From contig JBJZOS010000001.1 in assembly GCA_046269235.1 (NCBI GenBank), positions 558,001 through 622,000 of the forward strand: 64,000 nt of DNA, in the 5' to 3' direction. The translations under genes and the position numbers were made by a program. The stretch comes from Soonwooa sp032078105 (GTDB lineage: Bacteria > Bacteroidota > Bacteroidia > Flavobacteriales > Weeksellaceae). The stretch's first letter is position 1. Every line of letters begins with the position of its first letter. Below are positions 44,712-54,672 of the stretch, in pieces. The notes under the pieces are model-generated. The model ran no database searches, had not been told where the DNA came from, and saw only the letters and a list, made by a program, of their open reading frames with translations.

Positions 44712-46259
44712 ATGAATACAAGAGACCAATTTTCAATTCAGAAATCATTGGAAAATTTAGGAATCAATGCGACTAACTTAGGAAGTTCTACGGGTGTTGA
44801 TTTTTTTGCAACAGGAGAAGTTATTAAAAGTCAATCGCCGACAGATGGTCAAGAGATTGCGAGCGTCACAACAAGTTCTGAAGCAGATTATAATAAAGTT
44901 ATCGAAAAAGCAGAGAAGGCATTTTTAGAATTTAGAATGATTCCTGCTCCTAAAAGAGGCGAGATTGTACGTCAATTTGGAGAAAAACTAAGACATTACA
45001 AAGACGATTTAGGAAAACTTGTTTCTTACGAAATGGGTAAATCTTTACAGGAAGGACTTGGTGAAGTGCAAGAAATGATTGATATCTGTGACTTTGCAGT
45101 TGGATTATCCAGACAGCTTCATGGCTTTACGATGCATTCAGAAAGACCTGGACATCGTATGTACGAGCAATATCATCCACTAGGTGTAGTTGGTATCATT
45201 TCGGCTTTTAATTTTCCAGTTGCAGTGTGGAGTTGGAATACTACGCTTGCGTGGATTGCAGGAAATGTCTGTATCTGGAAACCTTCAGAAAAAACGCCTC
45301 TATGTGCGATTGCTTGTCAAAATATTATCGCAGAAGTTATCAAAGAAAACAATTTGCCAGAAGGAATTTCTAACCTTATCGTTGCAGATCATGTAATTGG
45401 TGACAAAATGGTGAATGATAAAAAAGTCGCTCTTATTTCTTTCACGGGATCAACAAGAGTTGGTCGCGAGGTTAACAAAAATGTGGCAGCACGTTTCGGG
45501 AAAAGTATTTTAGAATTGGGTGGAAACAACGCAATTATTATCTCTAACCAAGCCGATTTGGATATGAGTATTATTGGTGCTGTTTTTGGCGCTGTTGGTA
45601 CAGCTGGGCAACGTTGTACATCAACAAGACGATTAATCATTCAGGAAGATGTTTATGATGAAGTTAAAAACAGATTGGTTAAAGCTTATGGACAACTAAA
45701 AATCGGAAACCCATTGGATCAGCACAATCATGTGGGACCACTTATCGATAAAGATGCCGTAACTCAATATCTTAATTCTATTGAAAAATGCAAGCAAGAA
45801 GGCGGCAACTTCGTTGTCGAAGGTGGTGTATTAGAAGGTGTAGGTTATGAAAGCGGTTGTTATGTAAAACCTTGTATTGCAGAAGTTGAGAATAATTTTG
45901 CAATTGTTCAACACGAGACTTTTGCACCGATTTTATATTTAATCAAATACAAAACTTTAGACGAAGCTATTGCTTTACAAAATGATGTGCCGCAAGGTTT
46001 GAGTTCTGCTATTATGACTCAGAGTCTTAGAGAATCGGAGTTATTCCTTTCCAATGCAGGATCAGACTGCGGTATTGCCAATGTTAATATTGGGACGTCT
46101 GGCGCCGAGATTGGTGGTGCTTTCGGTGGTGAAAAAGAAACTGGTGGCGGACGCGAAAGTGGCTCTGACGCTTGGAAGTATTATATGAGACGCCAAACTA
46201 ATACCATCAATTATTCTACAGGTCTTCCACTAGCACAAGGCATTAAATTCGACTTGTAA
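44712..46259 (+). CDS. amaB: Aldehyde dehydrogenase, ALDH7/antiquitin type (2-aminoadipate semialdehyde dehydrogenase)
   Basis: 515 aa. NAD site GSTRVGREV; catalytic Glu in SILELGGNNAIII (about 268); catalytic Cys302 in GTAGQRCTSTRR; WNTTLAWIAGN and KPSEKTPL are typical of ALDH7. It oxidises 2-aminoadipate 6-semialdehyde to 2-aminoadipate. The next gene is lysine 6-transaminase, which makes that semialdehyde, so context fixes the substrate better than sequence alone. 54 nt separate the two genes. Confidence 0.9.
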   Translation: MNTRDQFSIQKSLENLGINATNLGSSTGVDFFATGEVIKSQSPTDGQEIASVTTSSEADYNKVIEKAEKAFLEFRMIPAPKRGEIVRQFGEKLRHYKDDLGKLVSYEMGKSLQEGLGEVQEMIDICDFAVGLSRQLHGFTMHSERPGHRMYEQYHPLGVVGIISAFNFPVAVWSWNTTLAWIAGNVCIWKPSEKTPLCAIACQNIIAEVIKENNLPEGISNLIVADHVIGDKMVNDKKVALISFTGSTRVGREVNKNVAARFGKSILELGGNNAIIISNQADLDMSIIGAVFGAVGTAGQRCTSTRRLIIQEDVYDEVKNRLVKAYGQLKIGNPLDQHNHVGPLIDKDAVTQYLNSIEKCKQEGGNFVVEGGVLEGVGYESGCYVKPCIAEVENNFAIVQHETFAPILYLIKYKTLDEAIALQNDVPQGLSSAIMTQSLRESELFLSNAGSDCGIANVNIGTSGAEIGGAFGGEKETGGGRESGSDAWKYYMRRQTNTINYSTGLPLAQGIKFDL

Positions 46260-46313
46260 AAACACCAGACTTTAAATTAATAAATATTACCAAATCAAAA
46301 TATAAAAATTAAT

Positions 46314-47630
46314 ATGAGTACAATTACAGCTAACGAAGTGAAAGAAGTTTTGGGAAGGCATATTTTGGCTGACGGCTTCGATTTTGTAATGGATTACGAA
46401 AAATCGCATGGCTCTTGGATTGTTGACCGTTTGACAGGAAAAGAATATCTCGATATGTTTTCAATGTTTGCTTCGGCGTCTATCGGATACAACCACCCTT
46501 ATGTTTTGCAAAGAGCAGAATGGCTGGGCAAAATGGCAGTTTATAAGCCAACACTTAGTGATGTCTATTTACAAGAATATGCTGACTTTATGGAGGTGTT
46601 TGAGCGCGTTGCAATCCCGAAAGAATTAGAGTATTGCTTCTTTATAGAAGGTGGCGCTCTGGCAGTTGAAAATGCTTTGAAGGCAGCTTTTGACTGGAAA
46701 ACGAGACGTAACTGGCAAAAAGATATTAAAACGGAAGGAAGTATGGCAATCCATTTCAAGCAAGCTTTTCACGGCAGAAGTGGTTATACACTGTGCTTGA
46801 CAAATACATCGGATCCCCGTAAATATCAATATTTTCCGAAGTTTGAGTGGCCAAGAATTATCAATCCGAAAATCAATTATCCAATAACTGATGAAGGTAT
46901 TGAAGAAACAATGAGAAACGAAAGTTTAGCATTGTTAAATATTGAAGAAGCGATTTTGACAAATCCTGATAAAGTGGCTTGTATCATTATTGAACCAATC
47001 CAAGCGGAAGGCGGCGACAATCATTTCCGTGATGAGTTCTTTATTGAATTAAGAAGAATCTGTGATGAGAATGACATTCTTTTAATTTTTGATGAGGTAC
47101 AAACTGGTATCGGAATGACCGGCACAATGTGGGCTTTTCAACAATCGAGCATTAATCCAGATATTATTACATTCGGCAAGAAAACGCAAGTTTGCGGCAT
47201 CCTTGCTAATAAAGACAAAATGAATATGGTAGAGCATCATGTTTTTACAGAAAGCTCTCGTATTAATTCGACTTTTGGAGGCAACTTTATTGATATGCTA
47301 CGTTTCCAATTGGTTTTGGAAGTTATTGAGCAAGAGAATTTAATTGAGTATTCAAAAATAGCAGGAGACTATTTATTAAATGGTCTTAAAACTTTGGAAC
47401 AGAAATTCCCGGACGACGTTTTTGCAGCAAGAGGTAAAGGATTAATGTGTGCATTTGACCTTAAAGATCGCGAAACGAGAAATTGGTTACAGTCAAAACT
47501 TTATGATGAAGGTGTAATTATCTTGACTTGTGGAGATCAATCTTTGCGCTTTAGACCGCATCTTAACGTCAAAGTGGAGGAGTTGCAAATTGTCTTAGAC
47601 AAGATTGAGAAAATTTTAACAGAAAAATAA
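46314..47630 (+). CDS. lat: L-lysine 6-transaminase
   Basis: 438 aa, class III PLP aminotransferase. LAT-type features: YLDMFSMFASASIGYNHP, FFIEGGALAVENALKAAFDW, FHGRSGYTLCLTNT, IIEPIQAEGGDNHFRDEFF, LIFDEVQTGIGMTG and the PLP lysine in FGKKTQVCGI (289 or 290). It moves the 6-amino group of lysine to 2-oxoglutarate, giving aminoadipate semialdehyde for the dehydrogenase encoded just upstream. The pair forms the first two steps of lysine degradation. Confidence 0.93.
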   Translation: MSTITANEVKEVLGRHILADGFDFVMDYEKSHGSWIVDRLTGKEYLDMFSMFASASIGYNHPYVLQRAEWLGKMAVYKPTLSDVYLQEYADFMEVFERVAIPKELEYCFFIEGGALAVENALKAAFDWKTRRNWQKDIKTEGSMAIHFKQAFHGRSGYTLCLTNTSDPRKYQYFPKFEWPRIINPKINYPITDEGIEETMRNESLALLNIEEAILTNPDKVACIIIEPIQAEGGDNHFRDEFFIELRRICDENDILLIFDEVQTGIGMTGTMWAFQQSSINPDIITFGKKTQVCGILANKDKMNMVEHHVFTESSRINSTFGGNFIDMLRFQLVLEVIEQENLIEYSKIAGDYLLNGLKTLEQKFPDDVFAARGKGLMCAFDLKDRETRNWLQSKLYDEGVIILTCGDQSLRFRPHLNVKVEELQIVLDKIEKILTEK

Positions 47631-47713
47631 TTATAAAATATTTGTTGTTTTGTTTCTAATTTTGTAATTTTAAGAACAGAAAATTAAATGAAGTTGAATA
47701 AAAATTACATTTT

Positions 47714-47941
47714 ATGAATGTTATAACAAAAGTGTCGGTATTCGAAAGCAGTAATCAACAGGAGATACAACTAATAAAATCCAAACTAGAAGCCGCTGGG
47801 ATAGAAAGTGAGGTTGATAACAGTTATTTATCTTTTATGAGTACGCCAACTGCAACCAATATGATGTTGAAAGTAGATTTGAGGGAAGAATCCAAAGCTT
47901 TCGAAATAATTGATGCTTATTTACAAGAGAACCAAAAATAA
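47714..47941 (+). CDS. DUF2007 domain protein
   Basis: 75 aa. VSVFESSNQQEIQLIKSKLE, AAGIESEVDNSYLSF and LKVDLREESKAFEIIDAYL match the small DUF2007 (putative signal-transducing, PII-like ferredoxin-fold) family. No signal peptide. It stands alone and is closed by a terminator. Confidence 0.82.
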   Translation: MNVITKVSVFESSNQQEIQLIKSKLEAAGIESEVDNSYLSFMSTPTATNMMLKVDLREESKAFEIIDAYLQENQK

Positions 47942-47970
47942 TTTCATATTTTAAATTTTACGTTTTACAG

Positions 47971-48006
47971 AAATCGAGGTCCTATATGGGTCTCGATTTT
48001 TTTTTG
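47971..48006 (+). terminator. Terminator after the DUF2007 gene
   Basis: AAATCGAG / CTCGATTT with inner CC/GG pairing and a following run of T. Confidence 0.85.
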
Positions 48007-48137
48007 ACATGTTTAAAACTTGTGAAAATTGAAATCCCGTCGCTAAAATTGGAAATGATTTTCGTATTTTTTTTTTAAAATGATTAGTAAATGTTTTCAA
48101 GACCATAATTTAATTTTGCCTACATGTTTATTATAAA

Positions 48138-48376
48138 ACAAAATTGCTATTATTTTTTGTTTGGTAATAATTTCTGATTCTAGTTGGTTTGTTGCTAACC
48201 AAATTGGATCTTTGGATATCCCGTCGAATAAAAATGATTAATACACCGCCCAACAAAAATGCGAAATTAATGAACGTACAGATATTGATAAGTGCGAAAA
48301 AACTATTTTAATAAATCAAATAGATGTAGACCAAGCCTTAAGAAGAGAAGTAGAAAGACATGCATTTGAAAAGTAA
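48138..48376 (+). pseudogene. Remnant of a small exported protein
   Basis: One frame encodes a signal-like start (KIAIIFCLVIISDSSWFVAN, no ATG) then QIGSLDIPSNKND, an in-frame TAA at 48239-48241, and a polar Cys-containing tail (YTAQQKCEINERTDIDKCEK ... REVERHAFEK) ending at 48376. Loss of the start and the internal stop suggest decay. The family is unknown; a chance open frame cannot be excluded. Confidence 0.4.
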
Positions 48377-48560
48377 GTTTTAGCAATGTTTGTGATTGTT
48401 ACGGAAATTGTCATATGATTGTCATAAGCCTAATGCTTAGAAAATTAAACAAATAACCATAAAATCATTTTCTTTAAAATCGACTGCGTATACTAATACT
48501 AATACTAAAATCGAGAATTGATTTACTATATTTCTTAAATTTGTTATAAAGTATGACAAG

Positions 48561-51500
48561 GTGAGAAATTTCTACAGCTTTTTAATTTATATCTTTTTGG
48601 GCATACAATACCTCATGTATGCCCAATCATGTCCAAGTCTTAAAGATTAAAAAAATGGGGAAGGGAACGTGAGAGTCGATTGTGGCTATCTTAGTGGGAC
48701 CAATTGTATAGACCTAACAGCAAGCTTTCCTATTCTGGCAAATACAGATAGTTACGCTGTATCTTCCACGCCATACACGCCTTATGGCGATTATAATGAC
48801 GGGACACAGCTCGATATATATCCTCTTGAACCTGTTAGAGATGAAGATTATCTTAAAAGAATTAATTTTAATAATTCGAGTTTTTTTGGGTCAAAAAGTT
48901 TTGAGTTCTCATTTTATGGATAAAAATATGATTCGTTTATTATAAGTAGTAACGGATTTGTTAGTTTTAGAAGTGACATTGAAGAAGGTGATTTCAGTTC
49001 TAGTGATTTTGCTGGTCAGACAATTCCAACGACAATGGTACCAAAATTATCGGTTTTTGGTGTTTATCAAGACGTAGAATTTGTAAAAGGAGAAAGTACA
49101 ATCTCTATAAAAGTAGTAGATACTTATCCTTGTCGAAAACTTGTAATTAATTTTTTTAGAGCTAGAATTGTTGGTACGAATCAATACACAACATCGCAAA
49201 TTGTATTACAAGAGCTGACAGGTGATATCTACGTTTATGTTAAAGATAAACCTTTGCCTGATCATTCTGCAAGAAGAAAATCGTCGGTAATTGGTGTTAG
49301 CAATAATACGGGAGATGGTGTTGCGCCAGCAACTAGAAATACTGGTATTTGGGCAGCTAGTAATGAATGTTGGCATTTTTCTCCAAATGGCCCGAATATG
49401 ACTAGAGAAATCCAATGGTATAATAACGGCGTCCGTATGGCGTCCTCTTATAATAATAAGTTAAAGGTTAATGTATGTCCCAAACTAGACGTCGAGCAGT
49501 ATAAAGCGATTGCCGTATACACATTGGATAGTGGTGATATTATTAAAGCTGAAAAAGAAATTAATTATTATTTTTCAGGTGATTTTCCGGTAACAACAGA
49601 TGTGACAGATATCATTTGTAGTGGTGCAACTGGCTCCTATTATCAAAGAAATTATTATAGTAAAATACTTAGTCCAACGACAGCCAGTAACCCTTATGGA
49701 CCTAGGTTGGTGTCTAATTTTAATTTTAAGTTTTATGATACACGGGCACTTGCACAATCCGGAGCCACTGCCCCCTATTGATCCAGCACTTGTCTTGCAA
49801 AATAATAAAATCTACTATGTAAGGGTTGAAAACAAAAGCAATCCGACGAGTTGTTCTACAGTTATAGCTTTTAAAATTGAAGATGTTAATAATGTCTTGC
49901 TTACCAATGTTGTCGATATATGCAGTGATAACTTGACGAATTATTTGTTGAGTAACTTGACATGTCAACTTTTTGATGCCAGCTTCAAGCCCACAAGCAT
50001 TAGATATAAAATTGATGACATAACTGGACCTTTTGTGATAACAGCTAATCTTACGGCAGATTCCAAAATATTTGTCTATGCTGACACCTCTTGTGGAGAA
50101 ATTATTTATGGCCCCATAACGGTTAATGTTATAATGGGAGCCCAGTTTTGCCAGTTCCTAATCCTATTAATATCAATCTATGTGATATTGTGATACCTGG
50201 GAAAAATCCACCTTTGCGCGAAACTAATTTTGACTGGAATAAGTTCTTTGAGAAAAATTCAATCGTTTTCAGTGCTGATCCCGATGCGACTGTTACTGTA
50301 CATAAAACCGAGATTGATGCGCAAAGAAATACGGGAAAAATGAACTATGTTGATGAAGGTGTACTAGCAGCCGATTATACTTATGACCTTTGGGTACGGG
50401 TTCAACCTGGTGATTTTACTACTACTGGATGTACAACACAATGTTCGTCGATTGCAAAAATTACAGTTAGAGTAGAATTTAATAAAATTATTATTAATGT
50501 TAATGATGCTGATAAAGATACCAAGCCGGATAGTGCGGACGTGTTTGATGTGGAAGATGTCAACCTCTATCTTTGTAAATCTGCAAGTAATCGTAACATA
50601 GATCCAGGAACCGATTTTAATAACTTAGTACAGATTACGAAACCAACAGCTGGCGCGGGGATTTATCGATATTTTTACAGAACACTGAAAGATGCTACTG
50701 ACTCATTGGCAATACCAATTCCAGAGGCGTCATTACCCAATGAGGTGTTACTTTCTACAGAGACAATAAAAACCTATTTTGTTAAATACAGTCTTGGGGT
50801 AGATCCTACACCTAATGATAATCATTGCTATGTTATTAAGCAGTTTGTTTACAATGTAGAGAACTTTCAAATTTTGAGCAATGCAACACCTTTCCAAGTT
50901 TGTGATCGTAAAGTTAATTTATTGAACTATGTTAATAGGATTCTTGGAAGTATGCAGTCACAAAATCCAAAACCAGAGGTGAAGTTTTATCTTAACCCAG
51001 GTGATACTACGGATGTAACAAGTTTGGACTTGGACGCCGCAACACCTAGCAAATCTCTCTATGTTAGAATAACCTCTCAGTATAATACTAGCTGTGTTTC
51101 AGATCTCATTGAATTTAAATTTGTGCTAAAAGAGATAGAACTTCTAAGAAATGAGGTCACGCTTAACATTAATTGTGACGATAATGCCGATGGCAAAATA
51201 TACGTTAATCTAAAAAAATACGAGGCAGAGTTTTCTTCTGATTCTAGTTTGATAAAGCAATATTTTAGAAATTACAATCCAGCAAATAATTCTTTTACCA
51301 ATCCTATACCTACCGCAGAGCTTGAAAACTTTCTGACGGTCTATTCGGGACAACAAATTATCTACGTAAAATTTAGCCAGACAGGCGCAACTTGTACCAC
51401 AATGGCTAAGATTATTATTAATGTTAACATCACAAATACGCCAATAAAACTAAAAACAAATCGTTTTTTGTTAAGATGTAATTTTGTTGGACAAAGTGCA

Positions 51501-53096
51501 ATTTTTAATCTTAATGACATTATCCCTAGGATTTATGATCCTTCTAATCCAGAGTATTCAACTTTAATAAATAATGTATATTTTTATTTAAATGAAGTTG
51601 ATGCTCAAAATGATAACAGCAGAATCGCTAACCCAGACAGCTATTCGATTCCTGTAACAGAAAGTAGAAAGCCAATTTGGGTGCGTTTTGAATCGAAAGC
51701 AGGTTGCAAATCGATAGAAGTTTTCACAATTAAGGTCGTTAATCCAGCAGATATCAAATTTACAAAACCAGAACCTCCAATAGCCATTTGTGATGACAAT
51801 TTGGATGGAATATACACCTTTGATCTTCGTGCTTGGGTTAATGCAAAAATAGAAAGTAGTGTACCAGGAGATAGTTTCTTAAATGACTACGAAAGTACTC
51901 TTGGTGCAGATTACAGTTTTCAACTAAGTGCCGGAGGTGCAGACTTAACAAGCTAGGAAGAAAAGGATTTTCATCCACATCCAGTGTCTCAGAATTTTGT
52001 TTGGATCAAAGCATCTGCTGGAGGAGATTGTAATGGTATTATGAAGTTGACTTTTGATTTTGGAGATACCTCAATTCTCAATTTCAACATTAGCGATTTT
52101 TGTGTTAACGAAACAGTAGATTTAACACAAATAAAATCTGATCCGAGAATTGCTGTTGCCACCGAACTAAAGTTCTACAGAAGTGACGCAGACTTAATCG
52201 CTGGTTCGGGACAGATAACCAACGAAACACAATTCGATACAGGTGCTTTAACAGAAGTTTATGTAAAAATTATTTTCCCAGGAACAGCTTGTCCTAGAAA
52301 AGGCATCATTAGCCTAAAACATAAGCTCGTACCTGAATTTACAATGGAAACTAATCTTATTGAATTTTGCGAAATTTCACAAAAAGTGGATATTAATATT
52401 AATCCTTCCAACATTATTAGCTTAGGCCTGAAGCCTATTTCTTATACTATAAAAGGACCAAATGCCTTTGTAGAAACTGGTGCCTATACAGGTAAAACGA
52501 TTTATACAACTAACATTCCGGGAGAATATACCGTAACAATAGTGACGGATAATGCTTGTTCTTATACAGCAGCACCAGTTATCTTAAGACCGTTCGATGT
52601 GCCGCAAATAACGAGCATAAATGTAGAAAGCGACAAAGTAACGGTTAATACCATTTCTAAAAATCCAAATCGTACTATTGAATATAGTTATGATGGTTTG
52701 GGATCTTGGCAAGCAAGTAACGTCTTCTATAACGTCCCGAAAGGCCTTAGAAGTTTTGTTGTTAGATATGCAGATAATGGTTTAGAAAACGGTTGTACAT
52801 CGATACCTAAGCAAGCTTACATTCTAAGTATTAATAATGTAATAACGCCGAATGGTGATGGCATTAACGATGTTTGGAAAGTTACAGGCTTAGATTTTTA
52901 TGAAGGAAAACCAACGACTGTCCAGATATTTGATAGATTTAATAAAATTGTTTTTGAGAAATCTAGTACCAATACTTTAATTTGGGATGGCCGCACCAAT
53001 GGTAGACCTGTACCATCAACAACTTATTGGTTCATTATAAAGTTACCCGATGCTAACGAGTGGAGAGGTTGGATTATGGTAAAAAATAGCGAATAG
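48561..53096 (+). pseudogene. Large T9SS type B surface protein with at least five disruptions
   Basis: The gene starts with GTG at 48561 and a signal peptide (FYSFLIYIFLGIQYLMYAQS). The reading frame is broken by TAA at 48648, TAA at 48921, a frameshift in a C run near 49770, a frameshift in a T run near 50146, and TAG at 51954; between these the frames join smoothly (for example SFYG-stop-KYDSFIISSNGF, ADLTS-stop-EEKDFHPHP). The protein of about 1,500 residues has repeated beta-rich segments with C-D-x-N-x-D-G starts (CDDNADGKIYVNLKKYEA, CDDNLDGIYTFDLRAW). The C-terminal gliding-motility-type sorting domain (VITPNGDGINDVWKVTG, VQIFDRFNKIVFEKS, WDGRTNGRPVPSTTYWF) targets it to T9SS. Confidence 0.88.
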
Positions 53097-53116
53097 TGAA
53101 TGATTTATCCTTAAAT

Positions 53117-53151
53117 AAAAATCCCTATACATAACAGTGTAGGGATTTTTT
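53117..53151 (+). terminator. Terminator after the T9SS pseudogene
   Basis: AAAAATCCCTA / TAGGGATTTTT with a 12-nt loop and an extra T. On the minus strand it would be the terminator of the tRNA that originally lay next to it. Confidence 0.85.
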
Positions 53152-53152
53152 G

Positions 53153-53194
53153 TGGAGAATACGGGATTCGAACCCGTGACCTTTTGACTGCCAG
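53153..53194 (-). other. Island attachment site: 3' half of a tRNA-Ala(GGC) gene
   Basis: On the minus strand these 42 nt fit tRNA positions 32-73 exactly: anticodon loop CTGGCAG (anticodon GGC), 3' anticodon stem TCAAA, variable AGGTC, T arm ACGGG-TTCGAAT-CCCGT, acceptor ATTCTCC and discriminator A. The sequence further along (above 53194) has no 5' half, so the gene is split at the start of the anticodon loop. The integrase gene begins 153 nt away. This is the hallmark of a tyrosine-recombinase attachment site: the chromosome keeps the 3' half here and the complete tRNA should be rebuilt at the other island end beyond base 64000. The Ala identity rests on the anticodon and on U70. Confidence 0.85.
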
Positions 53195-53304
53195 AAACAT
53201 TTTGACAATTTGCAAACAGTTTCTTTTAGCTTCAAAATAATTGATTTTCAACTAATTACTAATAAATAGTAATATTTTTGGTTTCATCAAATTTCATAAA
53301 AAAA

Positions 53305-53330
53305 GTACAACTGTTGTACTAATGTTGTAC
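53305..53330. repeat. GTACAAC repeats upstream of the integrase gene
   Basis: GTACAAC-T-GTTGTAC (53305-53319) is an inverted repeat; a third GTTGTAC follows at 53324-53330. It lies 17-42 nt before the integrase ATG, a likely binding site for the recombinase or an excision regulator. Confidence 0.55.
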
Positions 53331-53346
53331 TTAAACCTAAAATGTT

Positions 53347-54573
53347 ATGAATGCTAGTATCAAAATTGTCTGCAAAAAAAACCAATTACAAAATGGATTA
53401 TTCCCAATTTACTTACGAATAACAATCAATCGTAAATCCAAATTCTATTCGCTACCATTTTCTTGTAAACTTACAGAATGGAATGAAAAGCAAGGCGAAT
53501 TCAATACAAAATTTAGAAACCATATTTCATTTAATAAAACATTGCTTAAAATAAAAGATAAAGCACTAGATACAATTTCAATTCTAGAAAATGATTATGA
53601 GACTTACAACTTAATCTTATTTGATAAATACTATCAAAGAGAAGATACATCAGAAAACAATTTTTGCAAAGTATTTAAAAATGAAGTAAAGCTCCTTATT
53701 GATAATGGACAAATTGGTTATGCTGGATCAATGGAATTTACATTAAGAACTCTAAAAAAATTCAAAAAAAACATTGAATCATTTAAGTTTGAGAATATTG
53801 ATTATCAATTTCTTGCCGAATTTGAAAGTTTCTTAAGAAAAGGAGGTGCAAATGATGGTGGGATTGCTGTATACATGAAAAACATTAGAGCAATTTATAA
53901 TCGTGCAATTAAATATAAAATTGTTCTATCACAATACTATCCATTTAGAGATTACAAAATTTCGAAATTCAAAAGAACTAAAATTCGTAAAGCTCTATCT
54001 ATAAGTGAATTTCAAGCTCTTCTTAACTTTGATATTTCTCTTTTACCTGCAGCTAAAAATGCTCGTTACTTATATATCTTTAGTTATTATGCTCGAGGTA
54101 TGAACTTTAGCGATCTAGCGGAATTAAAGTGGTCAGATATTGAAGATGATAAATTTTGCTACTCTCGAAACAAAACAAAAGCAATTTTAAAAGTTGAATT
54201 ACCTGACCTCCCTATTATTAAAGAAATTCTCAATTTTTATAAAATTTACCGACCTTTTGATACTTCTTATATTTTTCCAATCTTAAAAAAGGATGAAAAA
54301 AAATATGAAATCAAAGAATTAATGGACAGAAAAAATAGTGTTCGTTCTCATTACAACAAAGAATTAAAGAATATATTCAAAGAATTAAGTTTTCATTCTA
54401 AAATAAATTTCTATTCTGCTCGACATACATTTGCAACAACCGCGATGAGAAACAATGTGAATATTAATGTAATTAAACAATCATTAGGTCACAAAAAGCT
54501 TAGTACTACTGAAAATTATCTTGATGATTTTACAGACAAAGAAGTCAATTCTGAAATTAATAAGATGTTTTAG
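53347..54573 (+). CDS. Tyrosine recombinase / integrase (Bacteroidota type)
   Basis: 408 aa. N-terminal arm-binding domain (about 1-60: VCKKNQLQNGLFPIYLRITI), SAM-like core-binding domain (about 105-205), and catalytic domain (about 215-400). Catalytic residues: Arg250 (YYARGMNFSDLAELKW), Arg359 in FYSARHTFATTAM (the usual first His of HxxR is Tyr356, as is common in this group), His382 in SLGHKKLSTTENYL and nucleophile Tyr391. It would insert and excise the island at the tRNA site 153 nt upstream. Confidence 0.95.
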   Translation: MNASIKIVCKKNQLQNGLFPIYLRITINRKSKFYSLPFSCKLTEWNEKQGEFNTKFRNHISFNKTLLKIKDKALDTISILENDYETYNLILFDKYYQREDTSENNFCKVFKNEVKLLIDNGQIGYAGSMEFTLRTLKKFKKNIESFKFENIDYQFLAEFESFLRKGGANDGGIAVYMKNIRAIYNRAIKYKIVLSQYYPFRDYKISKFKRTKIRKALSISEFQALLNFDISLLPAAKNARYLYIFSYYARGMNFSDLAELKWSDIEDDKFCYSRNKTKAILKVELPDLPIIKEILNFYKIYRPFDTSYIFPILKKDEKKYEIKELMDRKNSVRSHYNKELKNIFKELSFHSKINFYSARHTFATTAMRNNVNINVIKQSLGHKKLSTTENYLDDFTDKEVNSEINKMF

Positions 54574-54672
54574 TATTTAAATAAAAACTGATATTACATA
54601 GTTGCTTTGCGAAATTTAAAATAAATTCTCATATTAGTTTTCTTTAAATTGTAAGTAAAATAGTGATTCCGT

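Noticed and set aside
48561..53096. Stop codon recoding (TAG/TAA readthrough) in the large surface protein
   Set aside because: Different stop codons plus frameshifts occur in the same gene, and core genes use all three normally as ends; decay is simpler.
53153..53194. A complete tRNA gene
   Set aside because: Only positions 32-73 are present; the bases that should form the D arm and 5' acceptor strand do not resemble a tRNA.
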